Assembly (NCBI GenBank): GCA_031002005.1
Contig: JARYHS010008074.1
Location: 181,436,494 to 181,500,493, forward strand
Length of the DNA stretch: 64,000 bases
Origin: Vandiemenella viatica
Lineage: Eukaryota > Arthropoda > Insecta > Orthoptera > Morabidae
Direction of reading: 5' to 3'
Both the position numbers and the translations under genes were made by a program. The notes beneath the pieces were generated by a model, which searched no databases, was not told where the DNA came from, and saw only the letters and a list, made by a program, of their open reading frames with translations. Positions 46,663 to 58,419 of the stretch are shown piece by piece. Position 1 is the first letter of the stretch, and each line of letters begins with the position of its first letter.

Positions 46663-47767
46663 CGAGGGGGGGACCCAAAAGTAACGGGAATTGGGCTGCG
46701 GCGGGGAGGGAGAGTGGGGGAACCCATTGTTTGACCTGGTGTCTGTTACTGTCATGTCACCTGAGTCAATGTGCGAAGTTGTGTCACGGTGGGTGCATCG
46801 GTTCGCCCGTGATAGTTTTTTTTAGAAAAAAAACTTTTTCCATTTTGGCGAAAACGTGATGGCAGATTGTCAAGAGCAATGCGTGGCTGTGAAATTTTGT
46901 TTCCTGTTGGGGAAAACGGCTGCGGAAACTATTGTAATGCTGAAGACTGCTTACGGGGATGCTGCCCTAAGTAAAACCAGAGTCTTCAAGTGGTTTTCAC
47001 GTTTTAAAAATGGAGAAATGTCAATTGATGACCAACCCCGTTCATGATGACCCTCAACAACAAGAAGGGATAAAAACGTCAACAAAATCAGTGTCTTCAT
47101 TCGTAAAGACTGTCACCGAACCATTGACCAATCGTGGTGCCATGGATACGACCTCGAAACAAAGCAGCAATCAAGCCAGTGGAAGACATGTGGTCTCCTC
47201 ATCCCAAAAAAAACTCGCCAAGTGAAGTCAAACATCGAGACAATGATCATTTGTTTCTTCGATTGCAGAGGTGTTATGCACGCGGAGTTCATTCTTCCGG
47301 GTCAAACTGTCAACCAGGAGTTCTACTTGGAGGTTTTTAAAAGATTGAGGGAGAAAAGGTCAGATCTTTGTCGACTGGTTCTTCCATCATGACAATGCGC
47401 CGGCCCACACTGCCCTCTCCGTGACACAGTTTTTGATCAAAAACGGCATGACACCGATTGTCCACTGCACCTACTCACCGGATCTAGCCCCCGTGGTTTC
47501 TTTTTGTTCCCCTGACTCAAAAGGGTCATGAAAGGAAAGCGTTTGGCACTGTGGAGGAGGTAAAACTAAAATCGCTGGAGGCACAAATAACATCCCGATA
47601 AATGAATTTAAAAACGGTTTTGAACAATGGAAGGATCATTTGAAGTAGTGTGTTGTGGACTGTGGAGAATACTTTGAAGGTGATGAAAATTTGGTGTAAA
47701 AATACTAAGAAATAAAGACGTTATGATGAATTTCCCGTGTTTTTTTTTTTTTTTGGGTCCCCCCTCT
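46663..47767 (+). mobile_element. mariner element 2 (broken transposase)
   Basis: The ends CGAGGGGGGACCCAAAA and, inverted, AGAGGGGGGACCCAAAA are flanked by TA at 46661-46662 and 47768-47769. The 1,105-bp body encodes an N-terminal helix-turn-helix (EQCVAVKFCFLLGKTAAET, then SKTRVFKWFSRFKNGEMS) from 46859. In another frame it has FFHHDNAPAHTALSVTQFL near 47380 and CTYSPDLAP near 47465. It differs from mariner 1 in both ends and protein, so it is a different mariner subfamily. An internal deletion and frameshifts are likely. Confidence 0.9.
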
Positions 47768-47769
47768 TA

Positions 47770-48260
47770 TATGCTCCAACCAGAAGGCCCTCACACTGTA
47801 TTTCAATACCATTGTCCAACCTGTGATATACTGGAACTAACCACTAAATGTAGTTCAAAAACAACCTGCATCAACCACCTGAAACCCTCAACCACAATCT
47901 TGGTCACCCAGTACTTTCTAGGCATGGAATCAATTAGCTAAGTCCTTCTACATAGTTATGATTATTCCTCCTTCCCAAATTCCTACCTTTTCCAGAATAT
48001 GCTTTCTGTCCTACAAGACTGCCCCAAGGCTCTTGTTTGTGTAACAGATCCTCCTGCAAATTGTGCAATATACATCGTACCTCCACCACTTTCACCCACC
48101 CAGTAGCCGGTGAAAGCTTCCCCAACATAGGACATACCACCTATGAAACCTCCCATGTAACATATCAAGAAACTTGCAACCATTGCCCAGTTCACACAAC
48201 TACATAGGTCTGACCATGAATCCACTGGCCATCAGAATGAATGGCCACAGATAAATGGTT
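47770..48260 (+). pseudogene. Penelope-like fragment, right of mariner 2, with GIY-YIG remnant
   Basis: TTILVTQYFLGMESIS near 47900 matches the LVTQYYPGLESIN motif of the copy at 59375. CNRSSCKLCNIHRTSTTFTH and VAGESFPNIGHTTYETSHV near 48030-48150 match its CNRTHCKMCDIH and GESFPIIVNTT blocks, and CNHC follows near 48178. The GIY-YIG core itself is decayed. Deletion of the middle part is evident. Confidence 0.8.
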
Positions 48261-48374
48261 TTGCTGCAATTAACTTGCTGTCATGAATATCATAATATTC
48301 AAACGTACAATACGGACAAAATTCTACTGCAGTCAGATGTTAGAGGGATCAGTTAGTAGTTAGTGAGGGCCCAT

Positions 48375-48597
48375 CTATTTCCTTTTCCAATTGGAAGGTA
48401 CCGTATACTCGTCTAACGATTTACTGTAAATGTCAGTCAGAAAGGGTCCAATTTCTGTCATATACTCTGCAAAGACCCTTACTTTGATACCATTATAACC
48501 CAGTGCTTTTTCCCATTGCAGTCTTAACAATTCTGCTAGTTGCTTAAAGACAGAATGTGATTTCAATGTTATTTCAACACTGTCCATTAAATGACAG
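48375..48597 (-). pseudogene. Small LINE reverse transcriptase fragment
   Basis: The - strand frame from 48587 gives LRLQWEKALGYNGIKVRVF, then IGPFLTDIYSKSLDEYTVPSNWKRK, resembling the KALGpDgI...P.LT.if..SL....iP.dWk.a region of non-LTR reverse transcriptases. Clade not assigned. Confidence 0.65.
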
Positions 48598-48679
48598 CTT
48601 AAATTAAATTGCTCTAAGTGTAAATCTGAAAAAAACTATTTGAAGGTAATCCGTGTAAAAATTTGTGTGACGTCTATAC

Positions 48680-49320
48680 TGTAGTGGACAGGCGAATCTT
48701 ATTTTCTTTTCACTCTGCTACTCCCAAGGGGAACTTTATAAATTGTAGGTATGACTCGTCGGTCATGTGAACAGTAGTACTTATAATTGAAACTCTCAGT
48801 AAGGATATTCACATATGTGCAATTTATTCACATCAGATTATATACTACAATAACATTATTAACTTCCTTTGCTCATTCATAGGCTATAACTCCCATTGCT
48901 TGGTTTTATTAAATGCCTTCCTCTTACTTTTAATTCGATGGCTTTCTCCCACCTGTTATAATGACTGTCGTAGCCATAGACTGCTGGCTGCCCCTATGCC
49001 ATCTGTGACTTGTCTCTAACTTCATCCTCACCTCACTCCATAGCTACATCACCTTCTGCAAGAGAGAGACATCCGACCAACGTCTCTCTCATGTACCTGA
49101 GTTTGTATTAGCCTCTCCCCTCCATAGTACCAATAGTGGGAGTAGCTCTGGCCAATAGTGGTAATTTCTTCCCTACCATCTTGCTCCCATTGTTGTCCTG
49201 TCACAGCTCAATTCTGCTGACACGTTGACCTGCTTTCATGTTGTTGCTGTCAGTGTATATAATCAACTCTTGCCCAGCTTTAGTAACTATACCCAAAAAT
49301 TCCAGTAAGTAGCCACCACA
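48680..49320 (-). repeat. 3' LTR of the gag/protease element
   Basis: Closely matches 52886-53588 (roughly 90% by eye), with shared blocks such as CTGCAAGAGAGAGACATCCG and GTACCAATAGTGG. It lacks about 70 bp present in the other LTR at about 53440-53520, probably a deletion. Confidence 0.9.
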
Positions 49321-49554
49321 TAACATTATGTTTCGCAGCTTGTTCTTTCTTCTTTATGAATTAGCAAATGTTATGAACTCTTCGTTCCTGAATGTGGTGT
49401 AGTATTGCATACAGCTGTCTCATATTTAAACACTGAAACCCTGTTAAGCTGCATTTCATGATATCTTCTTCTTGTGCTTTTTTTCTTCTTTTTATCCATA
49501 TCTTCTTACTTCTTCTGTGTAATAATTTCCCGTTTTCTGCCCGTAATCCGCGTG

Positions 49555-50660
49555 CTAATGATGATGATGTTTCCCCATTTCTTGCACTGATTTATAATCT
49601 CTTTTTCTTCTGCTTATTAGCTTCTTGAGTGCTAGTCTCTTGATTACTAGATCCTTGCACCTTGGCTTCGAGTTTTCTCTTGGTTTCTTTTTTCCACTTT
49701 TCGTCAGCTGTTTCCACTGGATGCCGTTATAACTTATTATTTCGCTTTTCAGTGTGATTTCAATTTCTTCCTTCGACTTCCGTCGTATTCCCAGCGACCT
49801 ACATTTGTTCCCATTGTGTCGTATTTTTCCTCTTTCATGCGTATATTCATTTTCTAACTCTGGTGAACTCTGCTTGGTTCCCGTTAATTCTTGAATTATT
49901 TTCTTCTGCTTTCGACCACTAGTCTTACAATGCGCTTGCTCCATTATTTTCTGTGAAGAATTTTCCCGATCGCTACTTCTTTAATTTATTTCTTCCAGTG
50001 ACACAACCTCTACGTTCACTTACCAATTATTTATTAATGACGGCGTAACCTATGTGCCACAACTTGTACACTTTCCCACTTCTGCCTGTGGCATTTCGTC
50101 TATGCCCGTATATAGACTTCTTCTTACCAACGACATACGCTCCATTGATTCCTTTTTCACTACTGGTGCTTGCGACGATTCTTCTATGCCACTATGCAGA
50201 TTATTTAATTACGTTTTGGATGTGTGTCCCTGCTGCATTTCTTCCTTCATTCTTCCACCTCCAGCCTTCCTTGGCATTTCCTATTCCGCTGCTTTTTGTG
50301 TCAACAGATCTACCTTCAAAGGAAAGTCGATTTGAAATGTTGCACACATGCCACTCTTCTTTTGCCTCTCCTGTAACTTCAAACATCCTTCTCCCACTTT
50401 TATCTTCTTTGCTGCTTCTGACTTCCGACATATTTCCTGCGTTATGGTGCCTGTGTATGGTAGTGTACCTTTCTCTAAAGGAAGAACTTCTGGTTGCACT
50501 GTACACAGCACTATTGCAGTCTGTTCCGCCAAATGCTCTAAGCATGAACCTTCTTCACTTATTATGTTTTGCTCTTGCATTTGCATATTTCATTCTGATG
50601 TGGCAGCTCGCACCTTTGCCGTTTCCTTCAGCCTTTCATATTTCCCTACTTTAACACGTG
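49555..50660 (-). pseudogene. Region downstream of protease, no polymerase recognised
   Basis: Open - strand stretches at 50281-50586 (TAIVLCTVQPEVLPLEKG, KSGMCATFQIDFPLKVDLL) and 49555-49944 (Lys/Arg/Glu-rich, KSKEEIEITLKSEIISYN) show none of the LPKID/YVDD or HHCC/DDE motifs that pol would carry. It may code an accessory domain or be unrelated captured sequence. Confidence 0.4.
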
Positions 50661-50662
50661 GA

Positions 50663-51400
50663 TTATTGAACATGATTTCTTCCTCCGAAACATTTAACAC
50701 TGTCAGAATACATTTTCCGTTTCGCACCCGTACCAGGGCTTCTGGAACCAATAAACCTGCTGCTTATTCTTGCTTCAATGCAGTAGCTTCTGCGTCTTCC
50801 TGAACTCCTTCGAATGCGAGTTGAATTATTTTTTTCTTGCCTCGCCCCGACGTGAATACATAGCGTCTTTTCAGGCGCAACTATTTCCTTCTGCAATTTT
50901 TCTTCCTGTTGTTGCTTAGCATCAACTTCAACTTCACTCTGCATCTTAAGGGTATATCCCTGAATTCTCACCACCGATTTTCCATAGTTTATGATGGCCT
51001 TATACATCTTCAACCAATCATGACCTAGAATTCCGCCGTAGAGTGTGTCTACTCCTAACGGAACCATTTGCATCTTATGACACATTTTCAGCTCCCGACC
51101 TTCGCTTAGAGTTACCATTATTGCTCCTTCTGTGAATATAGGATTTCCCGTGATTCCTTGAATGGGTATGCCATTCATCATGTTCTTCTTATGGCCCACT
51201 CTTATACACTCCAATCTGACAAGAGGTGTCGTACTTCCAGTATCCAACAGAAATCTTATTTTTCCGTAGATGCTCAATGTAGTCATTTTGGTTTCGATGG
51301 TTGCAGTCCCTTTCTGCCGACCTCCATCTTCGAACAATACTCGACTGCCCAGTCTCGTTCGCCTTCAGTTTTCCAAATTTCTGTCATTTTTCTTCACTCT
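50663..51400 (-). pseudogene. Retroelement aspartic protease region
   Basis: The - strand frame includes TMTTLSIYGKIRF-like sequence, LLDTGSTTPLVRLE near 51250 with the catalytic DTG, and GGILGHDWLKMYKAIINY near 51010, the ILG.DWL segment that closes the fold. Open for 224 codons (51337-50663). It is followed by Lys/Glu/Gln-rich sequence. Retroviral-type proteases act as dimers to mature Gag. Confidence 0.85.
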
Positions 51401-51419
51401 ACGCACTTGTTCCATCCAT

Positions 51420-52575
51420 GGACGTGCATTACAATCTTGTGGGTCATGTCCCCAACTCTGACATTGACTACATTTCATTTCTCTGTAGCGGCGACACTCC
51501 CCCTGTGACTAGACAACTGGCATCGTTCACAGGACCTAGGCTTCCGTAGATTTACATCTCTTCCGCAGTTGCCCTTAAATTCTTGTTCATTCACGGCTCC
51601 TAATTTTTCTGGCCCATTTCTCCAGAGTTGCATTTCCATCACCGCTTCGTCGCGATCCCTGTTCTCAGCTTGTTTACAAACTCGCGCCGTAAAGTGTCTC
51701 CTGCTTGCATCATGCTCGCACTGCCTTGCCTCATGACCGAATTCCTTGCATAAATGGCACCGTATGCTTGCTGTGCATCCCACTTCTCGTATTCTTGAAG
51801 CTGTCATGCATTGTCTTGCGTTGTGATTTCGTCCACCGCAAATTTGGCAAACCTCTCGTCTTCTTTCTTTCCTTGAATTCTAACCTCCCCTCTTCTCTTT
51901 ATTCAATTCCGTCCGTGGCTTGCATTCCGATCCTTGGTGCTGTCATTTCTCTCTGATCGACAAAATGACAGTTTCTTCCAACAATGAAATCTCAATTATT
52001 CCCACCAGTGTTAACTCCGTTCCTCATGCTCTCACAACTGCTATGATTTTCTCATCTATCAGCCCGTTCGTAAATATCGTGTGGCTCAGTTTATGAATTA
52101 ATTCCAAGGCTCCTTTTAATTCATTCCCTTTTAAATCCTTTTTTGTTGCTTCTTGCAATTTGTGCACAATTTCATCCAATCTGCTTGCCCAATATGCGAC
52201 CGTCGTTCCATTCCATTGACGACTTGCAGACATACTAATTGAGTAATGGTCTACTGTACGTTTAGGATGAAAATTCTCCACTAGTATTGCTCTCACATCC
52301 TTCCATTCTCGCACTTTCTCTCACATAAGAATTCGCTGCCTATCTACCCCTCCTATATGTGACTTCACAAACTTTAATAGTATCTCCTGTTCTTCCTTTG
52401 CAACAATACTGAACGCTGTCTCGCAGTTGTCCAGGAACTCACCAATCATCTCTTTTATGCCACACAAGGTGTTAGGAATTAATTTTAATACTTCCACTAA
52501 ACCCACTTGCAGTTTCTCTTTTTTCACTGAACTCTCACCTCTAGTGGCATCACTGTTACCCGTGGTGTTAGGCAT
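51420..52575 (-). pseudogene. Gag of the gag/protease element, with three CCHC zinc knuckles
   Basis: The - strand starts with MPNTTGNSDATRGESSVKKE at 52575. The capsid-like part has EWKDVRAILVENFHPKRTVD near 52300 and WNGTTVAYWASRLDEIVHKL near 52205, like gypsy or Ty3 capsids (w..l...f...f......l....q...e.v..y..r). Nucleic-acid-binding knuckles follow: CQICGGRNHNARQC near 51840, CHLCKEFGHEARQC near 51745 and CSQCQSWGHDPQDC near 51450; a fourth, CERCQLSSH, is incomplete. Frames change at least twice. Gag packages the element RNA into particles. Confidence 0.8.
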
Positions 52576-52885
52576 TTTTGCTAAGTTTGTGTACTCACTG
52601 TTTTTGTTGCATCAATGTGGCTCTGCGCAGCTCAGCAACCACCGCGACCTTTAACTCTCTTTTTTTTGTGTCGTGCTGTGCTTTTTTCTGCACTCCGATG
52701 TGGAATGGCGAAAGAACGCCACTATGCCGATCCTGTAACACTGTTATAATAGAGCGGTAATTTCCTTCTCACGGTCTTCTTATTTTAACTTTATCTTACT
52801 TATCACTTACTGGAGCAGTACTACCCTCCCCCCAATGCTTTATTGCTTGGCTGACGCCACACCATGACACCATACAAAATCCTCC

Positions 52886-53588
52886 TGTGGTGGACTGGTG
52901 AATCTTTTTTTTCTTTTCACTCTGCCACTACCATGGGGAACAACTCTTTGGTCATGTGAGCAGTAGTACTTGTAATTGAAACTCTTAGTATGGACATTCA
53001 CATATGTACAATTTATTCACATCAGTTTACGTACAACAATAACATTATTAACTCCCTTTACTCATTCATAGGCTATTACTCCCATTGCTTGTTTCTATTA
53101 AATGCCTTCCTCTTACTTTTACTTCAGTGGCTTTTTCCCACTCGTTATAATGACAGTCGTAGCCATAGACAGCTGGCTGCCCCTACTGCCATCTTGACTC
53201 GTCTCTAACTTCATCCTCGCCTCACTCCATCACTCCATAGCTACATAACATTCTGCAAGAGAGAGACATCCGACCAACGTCTCTCTCCTCGTGTACCTGA
53301 GTTTTTATTAGCCCCTCCCCTCCATAGTACCAATAGTGGCATTAGCTTTGGCCAATAGTGGTAATTCCTTCCCTACCGTCTTCCTCCCAGTGTCGTCCTG
53401 TCACAGCTCAATTCTGCTGACACTTTGACCTGCTGTGATGTCATTGCTATTTGTATAGTCACATTCCATTGCCTCTAACTGTTTTGACTCTCTGTTGTAA
53501 CTGCCCTGAATCTAGCTGTCACTGAATGCAATCAACTCTTGCCCAGCTTTAGTAACTATACACAAAAATTTCGTAGGTAGCCACCATA
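52886..53588 (-). repeat. 5' LTR of the gag/protease element
   Basis: Partner of 48680-49320. It is about 60 bp longer because it keeps a segment around 53440-53520. As the element reads on the - strand, this copy would hold its promoter. Confidence 0.9.
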
Positions 53589-53989
53589 ATGCTATCTTTA
53601 GAGAATAAATTTTTAAATTTGGGATTAATGGTGTTTCCCTTGCCCACTGTTTTCAAAAATCTTGCATCCATTTTGCATCTGTGATTTCATAGTGTTTGAA
53701 TTACAACTGACTGTTATTAACATGAGGCAAAAATTTCATTGGGTTTTCTGCTAGGCCTTTGGTCTGCAAAATTGAATGAGAACATTAAATGACCCATGTA
53801 TAGCACTTTTCATACATTCTCTTGACATGTGTATGTTTTCTACATACCTTGTTTTACATGAACATGTTTGCATTCTCTTCTTTTTGAGCAATCTTTTCAC
53901 CCATCACATGTACCCGTCGTGTAACAAAATAGATATCAATAAGGTCTGTGAAATCTTATAAATTAAGCTCAATGTAGCTAGGAGAAAAC

Positions 53990-54455
53990 TTGTGATAGCC
54001 TCCTTCTATTGTGCACCAGATTCAGATATAACTATTTCCAAGGTCTTAAGGAATAGTGTAAATAATATAGCTTGTCAATTGCAGGATCATGCAATAATAT
54101 GAGGAGGTGACTTCAACTTTCTGTATGTCAACTTCACGTTACTGGTGGCAGGGATAAAACAGCCAGTGAAATTATTCTTGACCTGTTATCAGATCTTTAT
54201 CTAGAGCAGCTTGTCACTGAGGCAACCCAATGCCACAATGGTAATGAAACCATAGGCACGAATTATTCACATACATTTTTACCACCTCGGGAATAAGTGA
54301 TCATAAAGCAGTAATTGTCAGAGTAAAATTAATAACTGAGCACTAAAATAAAAAGAAAGCATTGTTTACACATTTGAAAAGGCTTCAAAGGAGTGTTTTA
54401 GAATACAGTAGCATGTGGGTCCGTTGAAGAGATGTGGCATCGATTTATACATGTA
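53990..54455 (+). pseudogene. CR1-like LINE, endonuclease part
   Basis: IASFYCAPDSDITISKVLRN near 54000, then GGDFNFLYVNF near 54105 with the GGDFN motif, and SGISDHKAVIVRVKL near 54290 with the SDH catalytic motif of apurinic-type endonucleases. The wording SGISDHKAV is typical of CR1/Rex-like LINEs. One in-frame stop precedes GGDFN. The element is cut by the Tigger insertion at 54456. Confidence 0.8.
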
Positions 54456-55050
54456 CACTAGAACTCCAATTATCCGAATCAATTGGGATAATCAAAAATT
54501 TGGATAGTTGGATTTTTTTCCGAAAAAGGGTCTATTTTAATTAATTAAATGAAAATGCAACAGTTTTACATGTTAAGTGTACTTACAAGTGCTGTACATT
54601 AATACAGTATGTTCGTGCCGTACTATAAATAAAAGTCATTGCTTGCTTCAAAGTAAGCTGTTTGACTGTATTCATCCTTTTTCGGGCAGCCAAGTCGCGC
54701 ATCCACTTGACAATGAGATTTTGCATGTGGTCACAGTCGGGCTGACGCTCCATCCACTTCAATGTACTTTCAAGGGTGGCAAATGCTTGACTAGCTTCAA
54801 CTTCGATGTTAAGGTCATCTTCTTCCTCGACACCTTCTCTCACTCTTTCAATAAGTTCATCATCATTTTGAATTTCATACCCAGGGTCTGATGAATCTCA
54901 CACCACCCACTCTCCTATATTTTCAGCACTAACTTCTATACACCCAGGAATTTTCAAAAGAATGTTTCTGAATTTCCGTTTTAATCAAAAAAGTTATTCT
55001 GATATTCAGCGATTCAGATAGTCGGAGTTCGGATAATTGGAGTTCTCCTG
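54456..55050 (-). mobile_element. Tigger/pogo-type element with transposase C-terminal remnant
   Basis: The left end CACTAGAACTCCAATTATCC and the right end, inverted, CAGGAGAACTCCAATTATCC are flanked by TA at 54454-54455 and 55051-55052. The - strand frame 54843-54583 reads VEEEDDLNIEVEASQAFATL and LKWMERQPDCDHMQN, then DLAARKRMNTVKQLTLKQ, the C-terminal tail of Tigger/jerky-like transposases. DDE and helix-turn-helix parts are deleted. Same terminal family as the MITE at 21977. Confidence 0.9.
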
Positions 55051-55052
55051 TA

Positions 55053-55760
55053 GTCGGGGAAGGTACGGACAAACATATACAGAAATGGACAGTCAACGAA
55101 GGGAATTATACGTATGGCATACATGTGAAGTTCAAAGGTTACTTAAAAATCAAAGGAGGATACATGCATGCTTAAGGAGGAATAGGTACTGCAGTGAAAT
55201 GGGACCTGCCCATAATTTGTGTTGTGGGTAAAGCTAATTCTTGGTTGAGATTCATAGGTCTTATTTTGAAGAATTTCTATGTTAATAAAAAGGAAACAGC
55301 TTATAAAACTCTCATGTGTCCACATTTGGATAACTGTTATGGATTTTGGGATCCTTTTCACAAGGGATTGATTGACACATTAAAGAAAGTACAGAGGAGA
55401 GCCACTCGATTTGTGACTGCCTGCTACAGCCCTTACAAAAGCTTTACAAAATTGATACATAGATGGGGCTAGCATAGTCTGGCAGACAGATGATGTCAGT
55501 TTCATCTGAATTTGTTGGTGAATATGCGAAATTATTCTTTCATTTACGACTGCAATGAAATACTTTGTCCACCAACCTATTTAGCTCGTAATGACAGGAG
55601 CGATAAGATTAGGGGAATAAAATGCCATACGAATGCTTTTATGAATACTCTCTTTCCACAGGCTATTCAAACTTGGAACGCCCAGAGTTTTGGTACTAAG
55701 CATCCTCTGCCAACCACAATATTTGTGAATTGCAGAGTGCGGAAGTAAATGTAGATTACC
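55053..55760 (+). pseudogene. CR1-like LINE, reverse transcriptase C-terminal part
   Basis: KTLMCPHLDNCYGFWDPFHK near 55295 and LKKVQRRATRFVTACYSPYK near 55385 are the C-terminal region after the RT thumb (l.rPhLEY...vW.P....i..le.vQRraar). RSDKIRGIKCHTNAFMNTLF and TWNAQSF near 55585-55690 are the last conserved blocks (FFP...WN.Lp). It probably belongs to the same copy as 53990-54455, with the reverse transcriptase core deleted. Confidence 0.8.
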
Positions 55761-57012
55761 CAATTCGATATTAGTCCTGCCCAATTATGCATCTTCATTG
55801 TGTGAGAAAGTGATTAATATTTTGGAAAATTTCATTATGTGCAGATGATCTGTTTATGCTATCGGGGATGTTCATCTGTCAACGGAGGCCCATTCCCTTG
55901 AATTAATTCGATATATGTCATAAACTAGCTGAGAGGGTTTGGTCAAGTATTCGGGAAATGCGTGTTTTGCTAGAGAATATATGAAGGCAGTTTGTGAGCA
56001 CAGATGGGTGTTTTTGTTTGGACATCTATTTACAGTGGCAGTTAGACTTTGATAATTGAGTTGAGAGTGGCTCTTACACAGATGTGAACAGTATAGAAAG
56101 GTGTGACTGACCACCACTGACATTGAGAAACTGTATATGTTCGCAAATATTCAGCATTTGAATGAATTGCATTTCAGCAGCAAATTTAGTAAGCTTGAGT
56201 CACTTACTAAGGTAAAAAGAACTTCCTGATTCTCTTTAAGTTGAACCTGCATGGATAGTTGCTAGGTCTGTGGATGTTAGGAATCTCCTTGAGAATAAAG
56301 AAAAGGAATAAGTTGAACTATTCCATGTATTAAAATGAAATCTTTGTCACTAAAAAGTTTAATATAACTCGATGAGCAGAACATGACACGAATGCTTAAA
56401 ATAACTTAAAACAGCAAAGTATAATAGAACAGATGTTAAACAGGGGCATTAACAAAATGAGCTATGAACAGAGTAATCAACAAACAATTCCTCTTATTTC
56501 AAATTGAAGTACTTTTGCTTTAGGTAGATTCTAAAACATTTCTTGGAAAGTTTATTCAAATCTTTTTTTTTCCATTTTACATTCGACTATTGATTTTGCA
56601 GTTTCCATTATTGCTTTATAGTTGTTAGAATATCTTCGTTTAAGTCTGATCTGTTGGTAAAAATGAAAGTCAAATTATTTTTGTCACCATTCGGACACTT
56701 TGTTGGTTCAGTGACCAGCTGCTAATTAGAGAATAAATTGAAAACAATTTTAGAAGCTGTTTCATCTCCACTACCAGTTTAGTGAGAGTAGTTAAATAAA
56801 TATAGAGCAGGTTAAAGTTGTTATTGAAATTATCAGTTTCTATTTTTATTTCCTCTCATACTCTCATATTTATAATGACATGAACCTGTCAACAGTTATT
56901 TATTTTATTATTTTTTATTATTATTTAGCTGCTTTAATTTATGATTTTACAAAACATATTGCTTCTATTTCATTACATTTTTTTAGCTGCTTTGATTTAT
57001 GATTTTACAAAA
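55761..57012. other. No supported gene; local duplication near the right end
   Basis: AT-rich sequence. A block TTAGCTGCTTTrATTTATGAT followed by TTTACAAAACATATTG occurs at about 56927 and again at about 56985, a tandem duplication of about 60 bp. Confidence 0.45.
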
Positions 57013-57022
57013 CATATTGACT

Positions 57023-57062
57023 CCTACTACTAACTCGGCTAGCTACCCGAGAAAGTTTTATT
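57023..57062. mobile_element. 40-bp insertion matching the fold-back element end, with 10-bp duplication
   Basis: CATATTGACT flanks the insert exactly at 57013-57022 and 57063-57072. The insert contains TAACTCGGCTAGCTACCCGA, nearly identical to the right terminus of the element at 12183-12922. It looks like a minimal derivative of that family and implies a 10-bp target duplication. Confidence 0.65.
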
Positions 57063-57072
57063 CATATTGACT

Positions 57073-58369
57073 TCTATTTCATTACACAGATTTAGATTGC
57101 AATTTATTCTTTTGGAAAATGTTCATACTATAGTTAAAAGTGTCTGCAGCATTTATAACCAGTAACTGGCTTTCAATATTGATTACAATATCTACTTTTG
57201 TATTAGTTACCAGCTTGCTGGATGTCGATTGCAGAGCTGAGTCAGTCTCCAATGGAACATCAGTTAGCTAGTTAGTTGTACATGCTGGCATTTATGGCCA
57301 ATGTGCAACTGTTCTCGCATGTGAGTGCGAGATCAGGTTACTATGCACCAGTCACCGAGAGGCAATTGTCGCATAGGGCCCTCACCCCCTCTATCTGCCA
57401 GAGTAGTAGTTGGATTTGTTCACAAGGAAAAATCAGCAAGGCCACATCTGGTCATCTGTTGCAAATATCTTATGACAGCTTCTAGCTGTGTGACCTTCAT
57501 CACTAAAGTTGAATTCTGAGTGCTAAGCTTGGCCAACTCAGCCCATGTCTGCATAGAGCAATCATCGAAAAAACAAAATACGAAATGGCAATCTGCTGAA
57601 AAAATGAATCTAATGTGTACTATACTACACCAATTACTAATGAAAAGAGCTGCAGCAGAGGATATAAGTAATACTTGTAAGTTCTGTTACAAATCGGATT
57701 TGCCAAGACAAAATACTTCCTGCGATAAAGTAATCTGATAGCCAGCATGCAATATGATCCAATGACAGAAATTGTAGATGCTGCTTTATAAGCATAGTGG
57801 CTATATGTTTATAGAGGAAGTACCCCTGCCTCTCCCATTAGAGAACTGAGATTAGGTAAAATTAACTAATGCACTATAGACAAATTTATTGCAATAGACA
57901 CTTAATACTATCACCAGCTAGCTACTTGAATACAACCGATACATGCAGTTAAAACTCTACTCGGGTTAAATAAAAACTAACCAAAGCACCTTAGATTATG
58001 GTTCATAGCAACTACTTGACTACAACTGTCACATACACTAATCGCAAAAAAATAATTAAAATTAAATGAAACCTATCTAATTGACACAGTACTCTACAAC
58101 TAGTTGGTATGGTAAGTATTTCTGCCTTTTCTTTGTAGTACATCTATATAACATGTTTAAAATAAGTATTTGTTGACAACAGGATTTCACTCATTGTATT
58201 TTTGGTTTCCTCATCACCTAATAAGATTTTAGTATATACTATTTTCATCTTTTTACAATAGCTATATCCCATTGCTTTAGTTTATCCACATGTCACAACA
58301 ACAGTTTAGTGATTGAAATTTAGTTGAGTCCTGAAATAGTTCTGCATTGTCTTTACCATATCTTGGTGT

Positions 58370-58370
<1 letters not shown>
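57073..58370. other. No supported gene
   Basis: Short ORFs only (for example 57276-57485 and 57520-57738), with no domain signature. The sequence is AT-rich and intron-like. Confidence 0.4.

Positions 58371-58412
<42 letters not shown>
58371..58412. repeat. (TA)n microsatellite
   Basis: About 20 uninterrupted TA units directly before the long inverted repeat. Confidence 0.95.

Positions 58413-58413
<1 letters not shown>

Positions 58414-58419
<6 letters not shown>

Larger units (their letters stand above)
48680..53588 (-). mobile_element. LTR retroelement with gag and protease but no visible pol
   Basis: LTRs at 48680-49320 and 52886-53588 flank about 3.6 kb. On the - strand the order is gag (52575 down), zinc knuckles (51850-51430), aspartic protease (about 51340-50990), then about 1.6 kb of hydrophilic sequence without reverse transcriptase, RNase H or integrase motifs. 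LTR ends, read on the - strand, are TGTGGTGGCTAC and CCACTACA or CCACCACA. A clear target duplication was not found. The architecture suggests a non-autonomous gag/protease element relying on a relative for polymerase. Confidence 0.75.

Noticed and set aside
50052..50654. 200-codon + strand ORF, rich in Leu and Phe.
   Set aside because: It is antisense to the gag/protease element, with no signal of its own; its hydrophobic composition mirrors the hydrophilic - strand frames.
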